From Uloborus plumipes (lineage: Eukaryota > Arthropoda > Arachnida > Araneae > Uloboridae): a stretch of 64,000 nucleotides of DNA. Position numbers and translations under genes: made by a program. Position 1 is the stretch's first letter. The number at the start of each line of letters is the position of its first letter. The notes under the pieces are model-generated. The model was not told the DNA's origin. It saw nothing but the letters and a program-made list of their open reading frames with translations, and did not search any database. The stretch is taken from the NCBI GenBank assembly GCA_038373865.1, contig JAXGGA010000018.1, positions 434,001-498,000 on the forward strand, written 5' to 3'. This document shows, one piece after another, positions 41,515-54,651 of this stretch.

Positions 41515-42363
41515 TTAGTTGATACTGCTTGGTCTTTATGCAGTACACAGTCAAAGCTGTCTATCTCGAATTTCACGGGGCAGAAGAAAATTTCGAGATA
41601 CGGAGGTTTAGAGATACAGATGCTGTGATAAAATTTACAAAAATAAGCAATTGGAACAAAGTTGAAAACGTAATACATTGTTTTGCATTGATATTGTTGA
41701 ATATTTTACTGCACGACATGTATATCGGTAGAAAGTTAATGCATACCTTTAAGTACGAATATAGTCTTTGAATGATTGTGCAGAAGATGATTTTTGTCTC
41801 CAAGTTATACCATTGATAAAGGTGGCTGGAGATGAGATTCAAAAATGAGAGTCGTCAAAATTCGAGATATAGAAGTTTCCAGGAAAAATCATTCGAGATA
41901 AACATGAGAAAAAACATTAAATTTATGCTGTTAAATCAGTGAAATTGAAAAATTGAAACATAGAGAGGTTTTTGAGATAAACAAGTTCGACTGTATTTTG
42001 AATCTTCACTGACTAGTTGGAGCAGGTTGTTAAAATCAAAATAATTAATTTTTATGGTTTCGTGAAATTCGAGAATGATGTGCATGCGGACAAATGGTTG
42101 AAATTCACGAAAACTGGAACGATATTACGGATAGGACATACCTCCAAGCAGAGTAATCTTCAATTGTTGCTCCTTAGTTGATACTACAAGTTCGAATATT
42201 TAATTTTGATTCACCTCTGACTAGTTGGAGCAAGTTGTAAAAATCAAAATAATTTTATTGCTTTCGTGACATCCAAGTTTGATGTGCATGCTTTCAAATG
42301 GTTGAAATTCACGAAAACTGGAGCAATATTACAGATAAGACATGGCTTCAAGCAGAGTAATCT
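41515..42363. repeat. ~210-bp tandem duplication, first copy interrupted by a transposon
   Basis: Copy 2 runs from TTAGTTGATACT at 42174 to AGCAGAGTAATCT at 42363. Copy 1 begins with the same TTAGTTGATACT at 41515, is interrupted by the element at 41548-41993, and resumes as far as 42159. Shared landmarks are CTGACTAGTTGGAGCA (42009 and 42217), GATGTGCATGC, and TGGTTGAAATTCACGAAAAC. Removing the insert leaves a unit spacing of about 210 bp, in line with the 208-bp spacing of the uninterrupted halves. Confidence 0.85.
41548..41993. mobile_element. pogo/Tigger-like MITE
   Basis: Left end CAGTCAAAGCTGTCTATCTC and right end (reverse complement) CAGTCGAACTTGTTTATCTC match at most positions, with TA immediately outside the right end. 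Internal ATTCGAGATA/TCTCGAA blocks recur near both ends. These ends are characteristic of pogo/Tigger elements. No transposase remains; the 80-89 codon ORFs across it are composition-driven. Confidence 0.8.
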
Positions 42364-44090
42364 AATCTGCGTGAGATAATCACATACAAATTCATATCGT
42401 TTGAATTTTTTTCTTAATAAATTCTCTGTCGGCAGTTATTCGCTTGTTGTCTTGATAATTCAAAACTAATAAATGTGTTTGTTTGTGCATACTATTTCCC
42501 AACCTTTATGAGGTCACTTTTGACGACACTTAAAGCACAACGGCACCATAATAAAACACCGGTTTAAATGGATCATATTTCGGTTTTAAAAATGAAATAC
42601 TACTTTTTCACTTCGCTCGGTTGCAGTAAGTTTAATATTAAAACGAAACAAACATTATACAAAGGAGGAAAAATAAACGCTTTTTTGTTGTTTTGAATAA
42701 GCAACTTCAAGTAAAATGCTCGTAATTTTAAATGAAATTGTTATAGTAAAGCTTACGAAATCAATAACGGAATTGAATAATAAAGCGGTATGTAGTTAAA
42801 TGACAAATCTCATAAGGGAGAAAATGAAACTAAATGTATGTGACAACTTATGAAAGAAATAGATGAGTTGATTTTCATTTAAGTAAATAAAATATATATT
42901 GCGTTGGAAACCGGGTTACTTCATTCAAATCACCGAAAGAGATCGAAACAAAATCTAAAATTGTTTATGTAATCTATATTTTTGTTGATTTTTAAATAAA
43001 ATCGAATGCTGAAAATTGTTTACCAAATTTATATAGAACGGTCGTGACGCTTGGATGAACTAAGGAAAGCTATTCATTATTGACCACAATATTCGAAGCG
43101 GCTTTGAATAAAGCTTTATTTAAAAATGAAAGCTTTGTGCTTCATTGTGTACAGGAATAATTGGGAAAGATCGTTAGCTTTGTTCATTTGTATCTATGGG
43201 CATACATTTAAAGTTAATTCAAAAGAGAAATCGTGGGTAAGAAGAAAATTTCTTTTAACTAAAAATATCATCCGCTCATTAAAAAAAAAATTTCTTTACT
43301 TTCAAAGCGGAATATTAAAGCAAGCTCTTTTAGAACTCCCAGTAAAAAGATTTTGACTTGTATTTCCAATTGTTTGACTTTCATGAAAAGTAAGAAATAG
43401 ATTTTGTTTTTTTTAAAATCAATGTAAAATGACCACTTTAGAAACAATAGAGTTGCCCCATATGTTATAAAGAAGCATAATCATTTTCGGTATTTGTTTT
43501 GAATTTTATTCACTGCTCTTTTTTTCAAAGAAGGATTTAAAAAAGCTTTTAAACAGATATTTAATCACTTTGAAAGGTATTCTTCAGAATAATATTCCTT
43601 TAGGTTAAGGCATTTATTAGGTAAACAACCTGATTAGTTAAATGGAGAAATAATATCTGACTTACATTTTTCAACTAAATAATTGGATTTTTCTCCTCCA
43701 AAAGAAAATTATTTAATCAGTTTTTTAAACTAAATATTGAATGAAACATTTCTTATATGTATATTATGAGCATTCTCAAGTATATGCTTTGCGAGAAAGA
43801 AAAAAATGAGTTTTATGTCATTTTTTTAACTTAAGAAAGTTTGGTGAAAAAGTTAAAATAAAATATTTACATTTTCATTTTGCTCTTTTCAAATAAATAT
43901 TATTTTAAACTTAATAATTTAAGCCTGAAATGAAATATTTTAATTATTGTGTTTCTTACTAGCACAAAGCAATAATTTTCTTGTTCCAAAAAAGCAAACA
44001 TAAGAGTTTACTTTTTTAAACCCATTATTGCCATCAAATATACGACTATGAAAAATAGAAACTTAGAGCAAGTTACAAGAATATATATTG
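42364..44090. other. AT-rich non-coding
   Basis: No gene or element recognised. Confidence 0.55.
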
Positions 44091-45709
44091 TATATGAGCT
44101 AATATTTAGAAAAGTGCCAATTTGAGTCCCAAGTGAATTTTCACTAGTATTTCAATAACTAGTTAAAAAAATAACTTTCCCCAGAAAGAAGACAAGGTTC
44201 TGCTTTCATTTCATCTAATAACATTAGAAATAGAAATTTTTTCTTCAGGAAATATTGTTTTTATACATCAAAAATCAGATCGGTAACGTGTCCTCAGTAG
44301 CAAAGCTTAGCGTGCAGAAAGGTCATGCGCACTTTCTAACTTCCCAAAAAAACGCACTTGCAGAAAAAACGATTCTATTTTTACCCCTTTGTTAATATTT
44401 TACTTCATTTTTGTTTTAATCGATTTCTGATTTTCTAGCCGATGCGAAATAAGCGTGTCCCAAGTTCCGCCGTCAGAGTGGTAACTTCCGATCCATGTTT
44501 AGGCTCCCAAAATCATTTCCTGCACCTATACCACGTGATACTGAGGACTTGGTGGGATGTTTTGTCGAATCGTAGTTAAAAATTTGCATTTCTGTATCTA
44601 AAATTGTAGGTAAGATTTTTTAAAGTGATTTTATAAAATGTGTGTCATTTGAGTCGTCAGATCGGTAACACGCTCTAAAATGCGCAGTTTTTATTATTTT
44701 AAAAATTATTTTACATATAAGTATAGTTCTTTATTACAAGTGAAAAAAACCACGTGTTTGATTTTGGTTCAGTGCGATCGACTGGGAAATAAAAAAAAAA
44801 CTTAGTCAGTTTGTCAGATCGATAACAGTCAGAGCGGTAACATTGAAAAACAGCGAATATGTTACAGAACTAACTCACACGTTTCAGAATTATGAAAAGC
44901 AAAAATCATAGATGTTAGCCATATATATTGAATATTTTTGTTCTTAAAAAATGAAAAGCAATGAGTTTTAGTACAATTGCTTCATTTGTGGTTTGTATGA
45001 CCTAACAATAGAAGTTAGTAAAATAAGAAAAATTGACACTGCAGAAATTAAGTTAATTAATTAATATCATTTTATTTATTTATTTATTTATTTGGTGCTT
45101 CAATTTCTCATAACTTCGCTAAATAACTAGATAATAACTAGCATGCTAAATTTCAATTTCAGATCAAGAAATTAAATTTCCTGCAACTAATTAAAGAAAA
45201 GCAAGCAGCAGAGTTATGTGTTGAAAAAGTTGAAGTTGTGTGTTGTTCCAAAACAAAACAAATGTTTTAGTAGCTTGGATTTGGTAATCTCATAATTTAT
45301 TTTATCTAAAAACCTTATCGCTCATTTTTATTTCCAAGAAATGCTTTTTTATAATGAAATTTGATTTTTTAGCCTAATATATATATTTTAATATAATTAT
45401 CTTAATTCTATGTTAAAAATGAAAGGAAATGATATCATATTTAGAGATGTTAACGAAGACTGAAAGCATAAACTTAAATATGTAACTCATATTAACATCA
45501 GATCCGTAACATTCATCAGATCTGTAACGGCTTAAAAGTGAGTAATCTAAGGAGGGGGTAAATAACTTCCTTGACCTCCCCCCTTTTATTTTCTTGCATT
45601 TAGACCCCATTTAGACTTAAAATCCAATATTAGTTTTTTTCTGCAAAAAAATTTTTTTTCAGAAAACTCCAACTTCAAATTGGCACTTTTCTAAATATTG
45701 GCTCATATA
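44091..45709. mobile_element. ~1.6-kb TIR element, superfamily uncertain
   Basis: The left terminus (TATATGAGCTAATATTTAGA then AAAGTGCCAATTTGA) and the right terminus are inverted copies over about 35 bp with one or two mismatches. The target duplication is unclear because the flanks are T/A-rich. Internally it carries seven same-strand copies of a 14-bp motif (separate entry). No ORF of transposase size was seen. Confidence 0.7.
44274..45528 (+). repeat. Seven dispersed copies of RTCAGAKCGGTAAC-like 14-mer
   Basis: Copies lie at 44274, 44472, 44656, 44813, 44828, 45497 and 45515, all on the plus strand. Examples are GTCAGATCGGTAAC, GTCAGAGTGGTAAC, GTCAGATCGATAAC, GTCAGAGCGGTAAC, ATCAGATCCGTAAC and ATCAGATCTGTAAC. 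The first six bases and GTAAC/ATAAC are nearly invariant. Two close pairs are spaced 15 and 18 bp. They are confined to the TIR element at 44091-45709. Confidence 0.85.
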
Positions 45710-46120
45710 TTATTTTATTTCACGTTGACTCACATAAAAACATAGATTTGTTCTTATATGAAGCTACTGAACATTATTATCTCAGGTATAAAGCAGTGAG
45801 TAACCTCCCCTAAGCAAGGGTTAAGGCAGGAACATGCATTATTACTTCAGTTTTGAGATTAATATATTTTTCTTACATCGAATAAATATAGATTTTCGAG
45901 AAAAGTAGCTGATACAAAGCGTTTAATAATTCCAGAAACAGTTAGTTCTCCTACTTTGAAAAAGTTTTTGCTGCTGTTGTTTGCACGTTACAGAGCACTC
46001 AAACATCTTTTCTCAGTTCCGGATAATAAATGTTGGCAAGTATTTTAATATTAATGCATAAAATCAAACTAACACATATTTTGTCAACATGAAAAAAAAT
46101 TAAAGCACCTAGACCAGTCA

Positions 46121-46390
46121 CTAAAACATCTGTTGCAAAGGCAACTTAAACAAAAACACTGCAAATCATCGCATCTGGGAACGTTAATTTACAGAGATGG
46201 TCTCTGGAGCTTGCTTACCAAATTTAATCTGGCAGGAAAATCTCTTGGACGTTAAGAAAACTACCTAACTCGAAACACCTCTTAAAAAAAAGCGCTAAAA
46301 CTTATGTTGTGCAGAGGTCATGAAACAAAAGCACTGTAAATGATGCCAACTCTAAACACTAAATTATACAGTGAGAGAGTTACGATTCAG
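46121..46390. repeat. Diverged tandem duplication, ~174-bp period
   Basis: The segment from CTAAAACATCTGTTG (46121) is echoed at 46295 (CTAAAACTTATGTTG). Both continue with AAACAAAA(A/G)CACTG(C/T)AAAT, an A/C-rich middle and a TTA-TACAG end. The match is roughly 70 percent by eye. It lies at the start of a balanced-composition island. Confidence 0.45.
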
Positions 46391-48100
46391 TACTGCTTGT
46401 CCAGTGGCTAGATATGACTGGTTTTGCAATGGCTTTAGATTATAAAATTTCCCCCTCTTCTGCCATATATGCCACATTTATGTTTGATGTATCGGCATCC
46501 CCGCTTGCCATTTACACCGTAAATTTTCCTGCAGTTTTACCACCAGCTTGATCTAGGCTGCAAGGCACGTTTTGTTTTCGGAACAAGTCGGTTGATAAAT
46601 TTCCAGTAGCGGCAGCTGGTTCAAGAAGAAGGCAATAAGATATGAAAATTTCCCCGCAGGACAACCGATGAAGCTTTATAATTACCAAGCTGTGTAGGAT
46701 GCCGTAAAGCTAGATCTTGCCTTCCAACGACGTCCAACAATGTTAAGGAATGTCAATAATTATTTTTGACTCGAGGTTTTCCGAGACTTGGCTCATGAGT
46801 AATTTAATAAAGGCAGCACATATTTTAACTGCATAGATTCGCAGCTAATTAACAGGGTCGACAGACATTAGCTTTGAGCTGAAGTGACATTTTGAAGATT
46901 GGCTGACAATGGCTGGCAAATAAACATGAATTACAATTTGAGCACGAAGAAGAACTAGAACTATTAAAGATAACTGATTTATTGAATGAAAAAAACTACT
47001 AATAAACTAAACATTCTACAAAATTATTAGCAGTATGGATATCCTTTTTACATAATTAAACCTATTTAATTATATAAACATAATATCCTTACTGATATAT
47101 AATTAAATCTATTTAATTAGCAATTTAATGAGACTCTTTGAGTTAAGTACTTAAAACTTCCTTTAATACAGAATCCTGGTTGCGCCACTGACTAGCTATA
47201 TTGCAAAAATTCTACATTTCGCTTCCAGACATTTCATAACTAAATATAGTTAAAAGAAGCTGAATATTTATTTATTCATTTGGAAAAATAAAAACGAAAT
47301 CTAAGCATCCCGCATCATAAAGCTCAAGTTGAAGCGCAGGTATTTTTCTGCATATGCAATTCAGTAAGCTTCAGCGGCAGCTAAAAAAAAATCAAACTTT
47401 ATAATTTCGCCTGCAAACTTTACATGCAGCAGCGCTCTGATATGTATAATTTCGAAATATTTCCACCGGAGCGCGAGCACTAAATACACTCTTTCGTTAA
47501 ATGTCAAACAATAAAACGGTACTTATTTGACAGTAGGCGCTTCCAGATGCAGATTCAAAACCGAAAGTCTGGAGCAATGAGACGTTTTGCTTTTTGTTCG
47601 TGAAAATGTAATTTCCATCCCTGGTAGGTAAACAGAGATAAACCCAGCTCAAAAGAGTAAATAATAGCTTCCTTGAATGGTCTGCTATCGCGGTGTGGCC
47701 AAGTTCAGAGCCAAATTATGCCACACCCAAAAAGGAAACAAATAATTTTGGAGGTGGAAAACTACGGGGTCTCTACCGCTAAATTCCTCGCCGCCTCGAT
47801 CATGACATATGATATTCTAAGATTTAGATTCGTGTATATTTAGTGCCCCGGCTTCTTTTGTTCGCTTGGTAGATATCGTGGCGAGGAAAAGTTCATTGAG
47901 GCAGGGCGAAAACCGGAGATGCGAGCCACTTTCATCAAGATGATTCCTGATTTAGACGAATTTTTCTTCTTAAGAAAACCAAGATTCAACGCACAACGGG
48001 CAGGTATTGCCAGGATGCACTTTAAATTCAATTATTTTTAAGAGGTTTGCTCGGCTTCAAGGATTTTTTTTTCACGTGAAAGCTGCTGAAGTTTTAGTGA
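46391..48100. other. Two balanced-composition islands (46450-46950, 47470-48080)
   Basis: Both are G/C-richer and non-repetitive, separated by A/T-rich DNA with TTTAATTA cores (47060-47120). No coding evidence. Confidence 0.35.
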
Positions 48101-48635
48101 TAGCGATATTTGCATCGAAGAGAATTGTTTTATTTGAATTTCGCTGGCGGAACGATGAATAAAATTGAAATGGGGAGAAAGAGAGGCGAAAAAATCATAT
48201 TAGCATTCTGCGTAGCCCGCATTCTGCGATTGTGGCAACATATTTTTGGGCATACTGTAAGTAATTTGAATAATCATAAGTACTTAGATTCTTCAGATGT
48301 TGTTCATCAATAATTATAACATATTAGTTTACGAAAACAATTAGACAATTAAGCAACTAACTCAACAATAGCGAAATTCAAGTTAGTTGGAATTTTTTGA
48401 TGGTACTAAGTAAACTATTTCCCTCTTTAAAAAGGGACGAAACAAAATTTATATAATTTTACAAACTTGATCATATTCTCTACGGACGAGAGAAACTCTG
48501 TGAGCTTTTGTAGTCTTTTTTCTTTCATCTATTAGCTGTAATACGTGAACTAATACTGACATTTAACCAGGAAAACGTACGTTAATGATATAATGAAATT
48601 TATTTAAATAAGCAGCAATTAAAAGATCATTGTAA

Positions 48636-48945
48636 AGCATATTTTACCAGGCATACATTACTCGCCCTCGTGTCTCCGTTATCGAAACATCATATCTTAA
48701 AATTTGCTGAAATTTTCAGATAAGTTCATAAATTTAGTGAATTGCAATGAGTAAGGATAGACATCTTTTATTATTTGTGGATAGAACCAGACGGTGAAAT
48801 TTCTTGATTTATGTCTCGACAAGTTTATAAGTTTGGCTTTTTTTTCTTAAGGAAGGATCTAATTTTCTAAGGATATAATTTAAGACTTTATATCTCGATA
48901 ACTGGCAGACGAGGAGAAACAATTTATGCGTTAAAAATATGTCTC
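48636..48945. repeat. Degenerate large inverted repeat (possible old MITE)
   Basis: The left arm (CGCCCTCGTGTCTCCGTTATCG, abbreviated core CCCTCGTGTCTCCG, then ATCATATCTTAA) pairs imperfectly with 48880-48945 (TTAAGACTTTATATCTCGAT and GACGAGGAGAAAC). Pairing seems to extend outward through GCATATTTTA / TAAAAATATGT. A loop of about 170 bp separates the arms. No clear target duplication. Confidence 0.4.
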
Positions 48946-49900
48946 GATTATATTTTCATGTCTCACATGGAACTAGACATGAGTTGTCTTGCATGAAAAT
49001 TTATGTGTCATTTGACTTGCAGAAGTAGCGTTAACTAATTAATTTGGTTCACATATTAACTATGTTTCAAACCTGAGAGCTCATAGCAACAAATAATATT
49101 CATTTACGGCTCTTGTATTTCTTCCTTGCCAAAATGTATTTAAAACACTTTGGGACACTTGGCTTAGAAATTTTTGCTCTTAGTAAATGCTAAAAGTATC
49201 AGGAAATCTGATACTTACCGACTTTATAATCTCACCAACTAGATTTTAAGTCCTTTTTGATTTATTTAATGTTTTTTTTAAACCAGAAAAAGGGAAGTTG
49301 AATATATCTCCTTTTATGTTACAATATCCACATATTGTTTAAGACCTTTTAAACTAACCTATAACAGTATCAACAGTGTTGTGTTTATGAAAAAAAGTGA
49401 TATTTTTTTTTTTTTTTTGGAATCTGAAGCATCTTTTGATGATCTAATGGAGCGCAAAGGAAATGTTAAACAAATAATTCAACAAAAATAAATTTTTACT
49501 CACAATATTTTTAAGAAAAAAGTTTTTCTAGCAGAAATATTGTACTTCAAAACATTCATTACACAGTAAGCATTATTTTATGCGAAAAAAAATCAATGAA
49601 GTAAAACTTCCCATATTATATCATCTCAAGAGATCCAGTAAAGTTTGAAACAAATAGAGAGACCATTTTTTTATGAGACCTTAATCTCAAAAAAGTTACA
49701 AAATTCCTTTTGAAGTATAATTATTTACTGTTTCTCATTTATTTCTCGACCCAAGCATCATCTCTTATAACATCATAAATCATATTTTAAACGTAGCAAG
49801 GCACAGCTTCCCGCTTTGAAAAAAAAAAAAAAAAAGAAGAAGAAGCCTCTTAAATACGTATAAACAAAAAACAAAACAGCGAATTATTTCAATGCATAAT
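48946..49900. other. AT-rich non-coding
   Basis: Short homopolymers only. Confidence 0.5.
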
Positions 49901-50650
49901 TTTCAAGAGCTGAATAGTAATTAACCATTTAAAGGGGAGCAATTCCGAAAACACCCAGAACTCTCGAACACAAGACATGTCGAAGATTGCAAAGCTTACC
50001 GACTATAACTCAACTCTCAAACAGGAAACGAGTTCGCAGATTAGAATTACCTGGTGTAATTGAGTCAAAACAGAATGAGTTATTGTGTCTGACAAGAGCA
50101 TTCTGAGGCGAAAGTTAGCTTCTTTGGTAATGAATCCATTTAATTAAACAGGCTACACGCCATGATAGTATCATAATCAGACGTGAAACTGGACTACGGC
50201 ACGTAGGAAGCTGTCCTGCCCACTCTGGCTTCCCAAGTTTTTTTCATACTTCCCAGTTCAAGATGCTATTAAAATCGCTTCGACGCCAGGTCAATGGCGT
50301 ATAAACAAGAAACAAAATAGATTAAATGGCAAAGGGTGGAAAAGGGAGAATCCAACATCAATTATAGAGGGCAGATCGCACCGATTTGAATTAGCTATTG
50401 ATGAGCGGACAATGAGCTTTCTGGTGGAAAAAAGACGAAACGCATGAAAAAATGAAGGCTGCTATCAGGAGAGAAAACTTCCGGTAATTGTGATAAATGA
50501 TGAAATGAGGTTGGTCAAAACAAATGATTGATCAGTTTTGGAGCAATTGCGAAACAGGTGATAGCACAGATTTGGTATAAATACCTGGAATGCCTCAAAG
50601 GGGTCGCTGCCCAAAGCAATCAGGAAATTTTGATATTCTTTGAAACGAAG
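49900..50650. other. Balanced-composition island
   Basis: One of the longest islands, about 750 bp, with an ATTTAATTAAAC homeodomain-type core (about 50139) and no recognisable coding frame. Confidence 0.4.
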
Positions 50651-52641
50651 CGAAGGAAAAAACTGCTACGCATTAATTTTTCATAGCTGGGAGGAAAATC
50701 AATCTTTTCAGCGACAAAAAAGTATTTTTTTTTTTTAAATAAATACATGTAGACCACAAAAGGACTTTGGAAACAGCAAATTATTGATTATTTTTAACAC
50801 AAACAAAACAATCACAATTTCTTTCAGACATAAGGGGCTAAGGGACATAACACTTTTTCTACCACTTCAAAAAAACCAAAATATAGTTCTTTGTTGTACC
50901 TATAAAAATATACAACATATTGCTATTGTATTTTTTCTGCTATAATAGGTATGAAGCTATATTTTTAAAGTAAGCATTGGTACCCTTAAGCAAGCAAATG
51001 CAATGTTATGGTGGTCTGCCAAATTATGAAAACATTAATGAATAAAATAGGACAAAGTAATTTTGGTCTTCAATTGAGGGCAAATATTCTGCAAAGGTAC
51101 TAAAATGTGTCCTGAAAATTAAATTACATAAATTTGATCTGATTTTTTGGAAATTAAAATGGTAGTAATATTACTTGCATTTATTGTTTAATTTTTAGTA
51201 TAATTAAACTATTTATTCATGAAAATAAATACAAATACGAAAGAAAATATATTCCATAAAAGGGGGATGTAATTGAATGGTAACATTTCAATGATAGTCA
51301 TAAATAAGAAATGAATTTTTTAAAAGAGTCGCGAAGGCTAAGTCCTAATTTATTACTTTATTTGTTATCAACTGCGCAGTTCCTTGGCATCATAACAATG
51401 GGTAGTCATAAAATCTAACATAAATGGTAGTTATTTTAATTTGCTGAGCATGATTGAAAACGTAAAACATTATTAAGTTCTGCAGTAGGATCCCAATCCG
51501 TCGAAACAAAACACCTCGGACTCAAAAATATCCAGAATTAAAAGAAATTGCTTTGCGGATGTTGTTATAAGGTAGCCCGAGGGGTTGTGCCGTTGCTATG
51601 ATACAAGCGAGCACAGTTTTGTTAAGAAGTTTCCATGGTGAAACCGACCAAGCATACAAATAGGCAATAATATTCAATTTTTGAGCAGGCTATTAAAAGA
51701 AGAAACTGAAATCCAGACACATGCTTACCGAGAGTCTTATTAAGAGCTCAGTGGAGGGAAACGAGGCCGCTTTTTATTGAATTATTTTCAATAATGAAAT
51801 ACTTGAGCTATGTGTGTCAAAGGTAAGAGACACAATGCGTATGTGGTTTGTAAAATATATTGTTGTCGAGTTTTAAAGCTTATTATGTGAAATATTTGAT
51901 GGAGTTATTTTATTTCATATTGAGTATTATGTTAGTTTCTTTACAACATGAGTTCAAATTAATAGAAAAATGATAATGAATGAAAATCACAGGATTAGAA
52001 ATATATAAGAAACTTACAACGGGGATTGCTAGAGGATACAATCTTCGCGTTTGAGGATCAGAGTGCCTGAACTCATAGGAAATTGTTGAACTATTTCAAT
52101 ATTTGATTGGGGTAGTAATAGAGTTATTATTTAAATCATTTTTACATATACAAAGCAATTCCTGATGGCATTTGCCAAATATTTATATAGAATAATGTAG
52201 CAATTCATTTTGATCATCAACTTCCTTTTTAAGTTTAGTAGAGTGCGTAAAACAGTAAATAAATATGTTTTTGTTAAAGAAAATGACTATAGTGTTCCAA
52301 TTTTCATCTGGAAAAAAACCAGCAAAGTTTTATCGAAACAAAAAAGAGGTCAGTATCGAATTTTCAAGAAGTTGCATTTGTTTTAATTTATAAATATTTT
52401 CCCCTAATTTAGTGACAACAGATATAATTTGGAATCATCAAATCTACGCTGTACATTGTTCATTCCTTGTTGTCGATTACACGTTTGCCATATTTGATCA
52501 ACATAAAAAAAAAAACGGAATCAAATCTATACGTTTAATAAATGATTTTCTTCGATTATAAAACATCTGTGTGCAAGATTCACATAGCTCCAAAACATTT
52601 TCGCAAGAGTTAAATGCACAAAATATTGCATGGAATTATTT

Positions 52642-52673
<32 letters not shown>

Positions 52674-54234
52674 ATCTATGTCAAAATACTTAAATTTCGT
52701 TTTTAAACATTTATCATTACCAATATTTTCAAAAAAAATGTACTGATTTATTTCCAAAACTGCGATTTTAGGGATACTTTCCTAATGTTTGTTATAAGAT
52801 CACTTGGTTTGTGAATGCACTAAATTGCGTGACTTATCTTTCATGCATTTTTTTCTTAATCAACGCAAGATATACTGCACTCGAGAACATGTTTTTTCTT
52901 TCTGTTGTATTAGAGATTTTTTAATTTCAAATCTGCAATTGGTTTCTGTCTACAAGCTAAAGTTTTTATGCGATTTAATGATATAGTCCATAGCAAGAGT
53001 TTAAAAAATCACTAGAACAAAAAGGTTTACCATTCGAAATTCCTGATGTTCAACGAAAACACGAAGCTCATTAAGGGGACTGCGATTTTTTTCATACTTG
53101 ACATAAAGAGGGTTAGTCAGAAAAATCGGGATAACTTAGTACCTTGTTTATTCACATGTTATCTCAGGTCTTTTTGGGAAATTGGGGTACACCATTCATT
53201 AAATTCATTACGAAGGAATCAAACTTAATTTTAAAGAAAACACACACAACAAAGCTCTGAGTAATCAAATGAGCATTCATAAATATTACCCGAAACTTAG
53301 AGGATACTTTGAAAATATTCAAATATTATATTAAAATTTTAGACTAATTTTTTATTGATTTATTGAAATCCTTCACCACTGCGTAGTATAAAAGAAAAGG
53401 GTTTAAATATATTAGACGGAAATTTTATCTTGTTTTAATCTTCCAAATGATGGAAAAAAAACTATTCAGGTTTATTGAAATTTGAACAAGCTCAATTGCA
53501 CGTAACTGCAAGATCCTAACTTGCTGATTGAAAACATGACACATGACAGTCTGCATTATCAGCCCTAATAAACTACAAAAGTCGACATCTAACGATTAAG
53601 AATTTAACGAATTTTAAAACTTTTAAAAAAACTCAAATCTTGAACTTTAAGATCGAGTTTTAAATGCTTCAAAAAGAAAAGGAGGAAGAAGGCATCAAAA
53701 GAAGTGATGAGATGTATAATACTTCAATTGTGACCATTTTTAGAAGAGATTCCAAAAATATATTTAATTCATCCCTTTTAGTTGACACTCCTATGATTAA
53801 GTGGAGCTTTAGCTAACAATGAAACGTGGTTAGTTTAAAATACTAATTTAAAATTTATCAGAATTCCCATGATTTGTGTATTTTATTCGCAAAATGTCAA
53901 ATGTGTTTTGGTAAAATACTTGAAAGTCATTAATTTTAAGTGATTTAAAGACAATTAGTTCTAACTCCGAGTTTTTACATTGAAAAATAATTAAAAACGA
54001 TATGCTCGTAAAAAAAAATAAATATTCATGATCCTTAAATGTCTAACACACATGAATTAGAAGAGCTTAAACGGTGAGACAATAAAACAATATGCATAAA
54101 AATGAATATGTAATTACGAAATTGTTCGTTTATGCACTTGAGAACACTTTCCAATGCACTAAAACGGCAAGATAATGTGAACAAAAGTTAAATGCCTGCC
54201 GAGACACTTAAAAATCCTTTGAATGAGAAGGGTA
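50651..54234. other. AT-rich non-coding with a small island at 51470-51800
   Basis: G19 at 52655. No supported gene. The short island has balanced composition but no domain. Confidence 0.5.
52655..52673. repeat. G19 homopolymer
   Basis: This is the longest of several G or C runs of 10 or more in the window. Others are at 1487-1500 (G14), 18762-18771 (G10), 22243-22253 (C11), 29713-29724 (G12), 30350-30361 (G12) and 38948-38958 (C11). It follows a T-run. Length in the assembly may be unreliable. Confidence 0.95.
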
Positions 54235-54271
54235 GAATCAAGTCACGATGTCCCCATTGACATCTTGATTG
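54235..54271. repeat. Two-tier hairpin
   Basis: GATGTC (54247-54252) pairs with GACATC (54259-54264) over a 6-bp loop. AATCAAG (54236-54242) pairs with CTTGATT (54264-54270) outside it, with a 4-base bulge. It lies in a balanced-composition island. Confidence 0.5.
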
Positions 54272-54429
54272 AAACATGATAAAATCAGGGTCAAGGGGCA
54301 TCCGAAGCGATTATCCGTTCTTTGAGTTTTGTTGGTATACTCATCAGGAATCTGCTACCATTGGATAGGGAGCGGGTAAAAATTGCAATTTGGAGTTCAA
54401 TTGATTTCTTAGTATATTTTCAGTACCTA

Positions 54430-54649
54430 TACTGCAAAAAATAAATTGTTATTTTTACAGTATAATACTGAAAGCGGAGGTTCCAATTTAAAACTGTAAA
54501 ATGTAGAGTAATAAACTGTAAAACTAGCAATTTTAGTTTATTAGTGTATAGTTTACTACTGTAAAATTAGCAATTTCTCCAGTTTATTACTGTAAAATTA
54601 CTATAAAATTAGCTGTATTATACTGTGAAAACATTCATTTTTTACAATA
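54430..54649. mobile_element. ~220-bp TA-flanked MITE
   Basis: The ends are inverted copies over about 37 bp: left TACTGCAAAAAATAAATTG then CAGTATAATAC, right (reverse complement) TATTGTAAAAAATGAATG then CAGTATAATAC. TA flanks both ends (54428-54429, 54650-54651). The interior is made of repeated ACTGTAAAAT blocks. Its right end abuts the next element. Confidence 0.65.
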
Positions 54650-54651
54650 TA

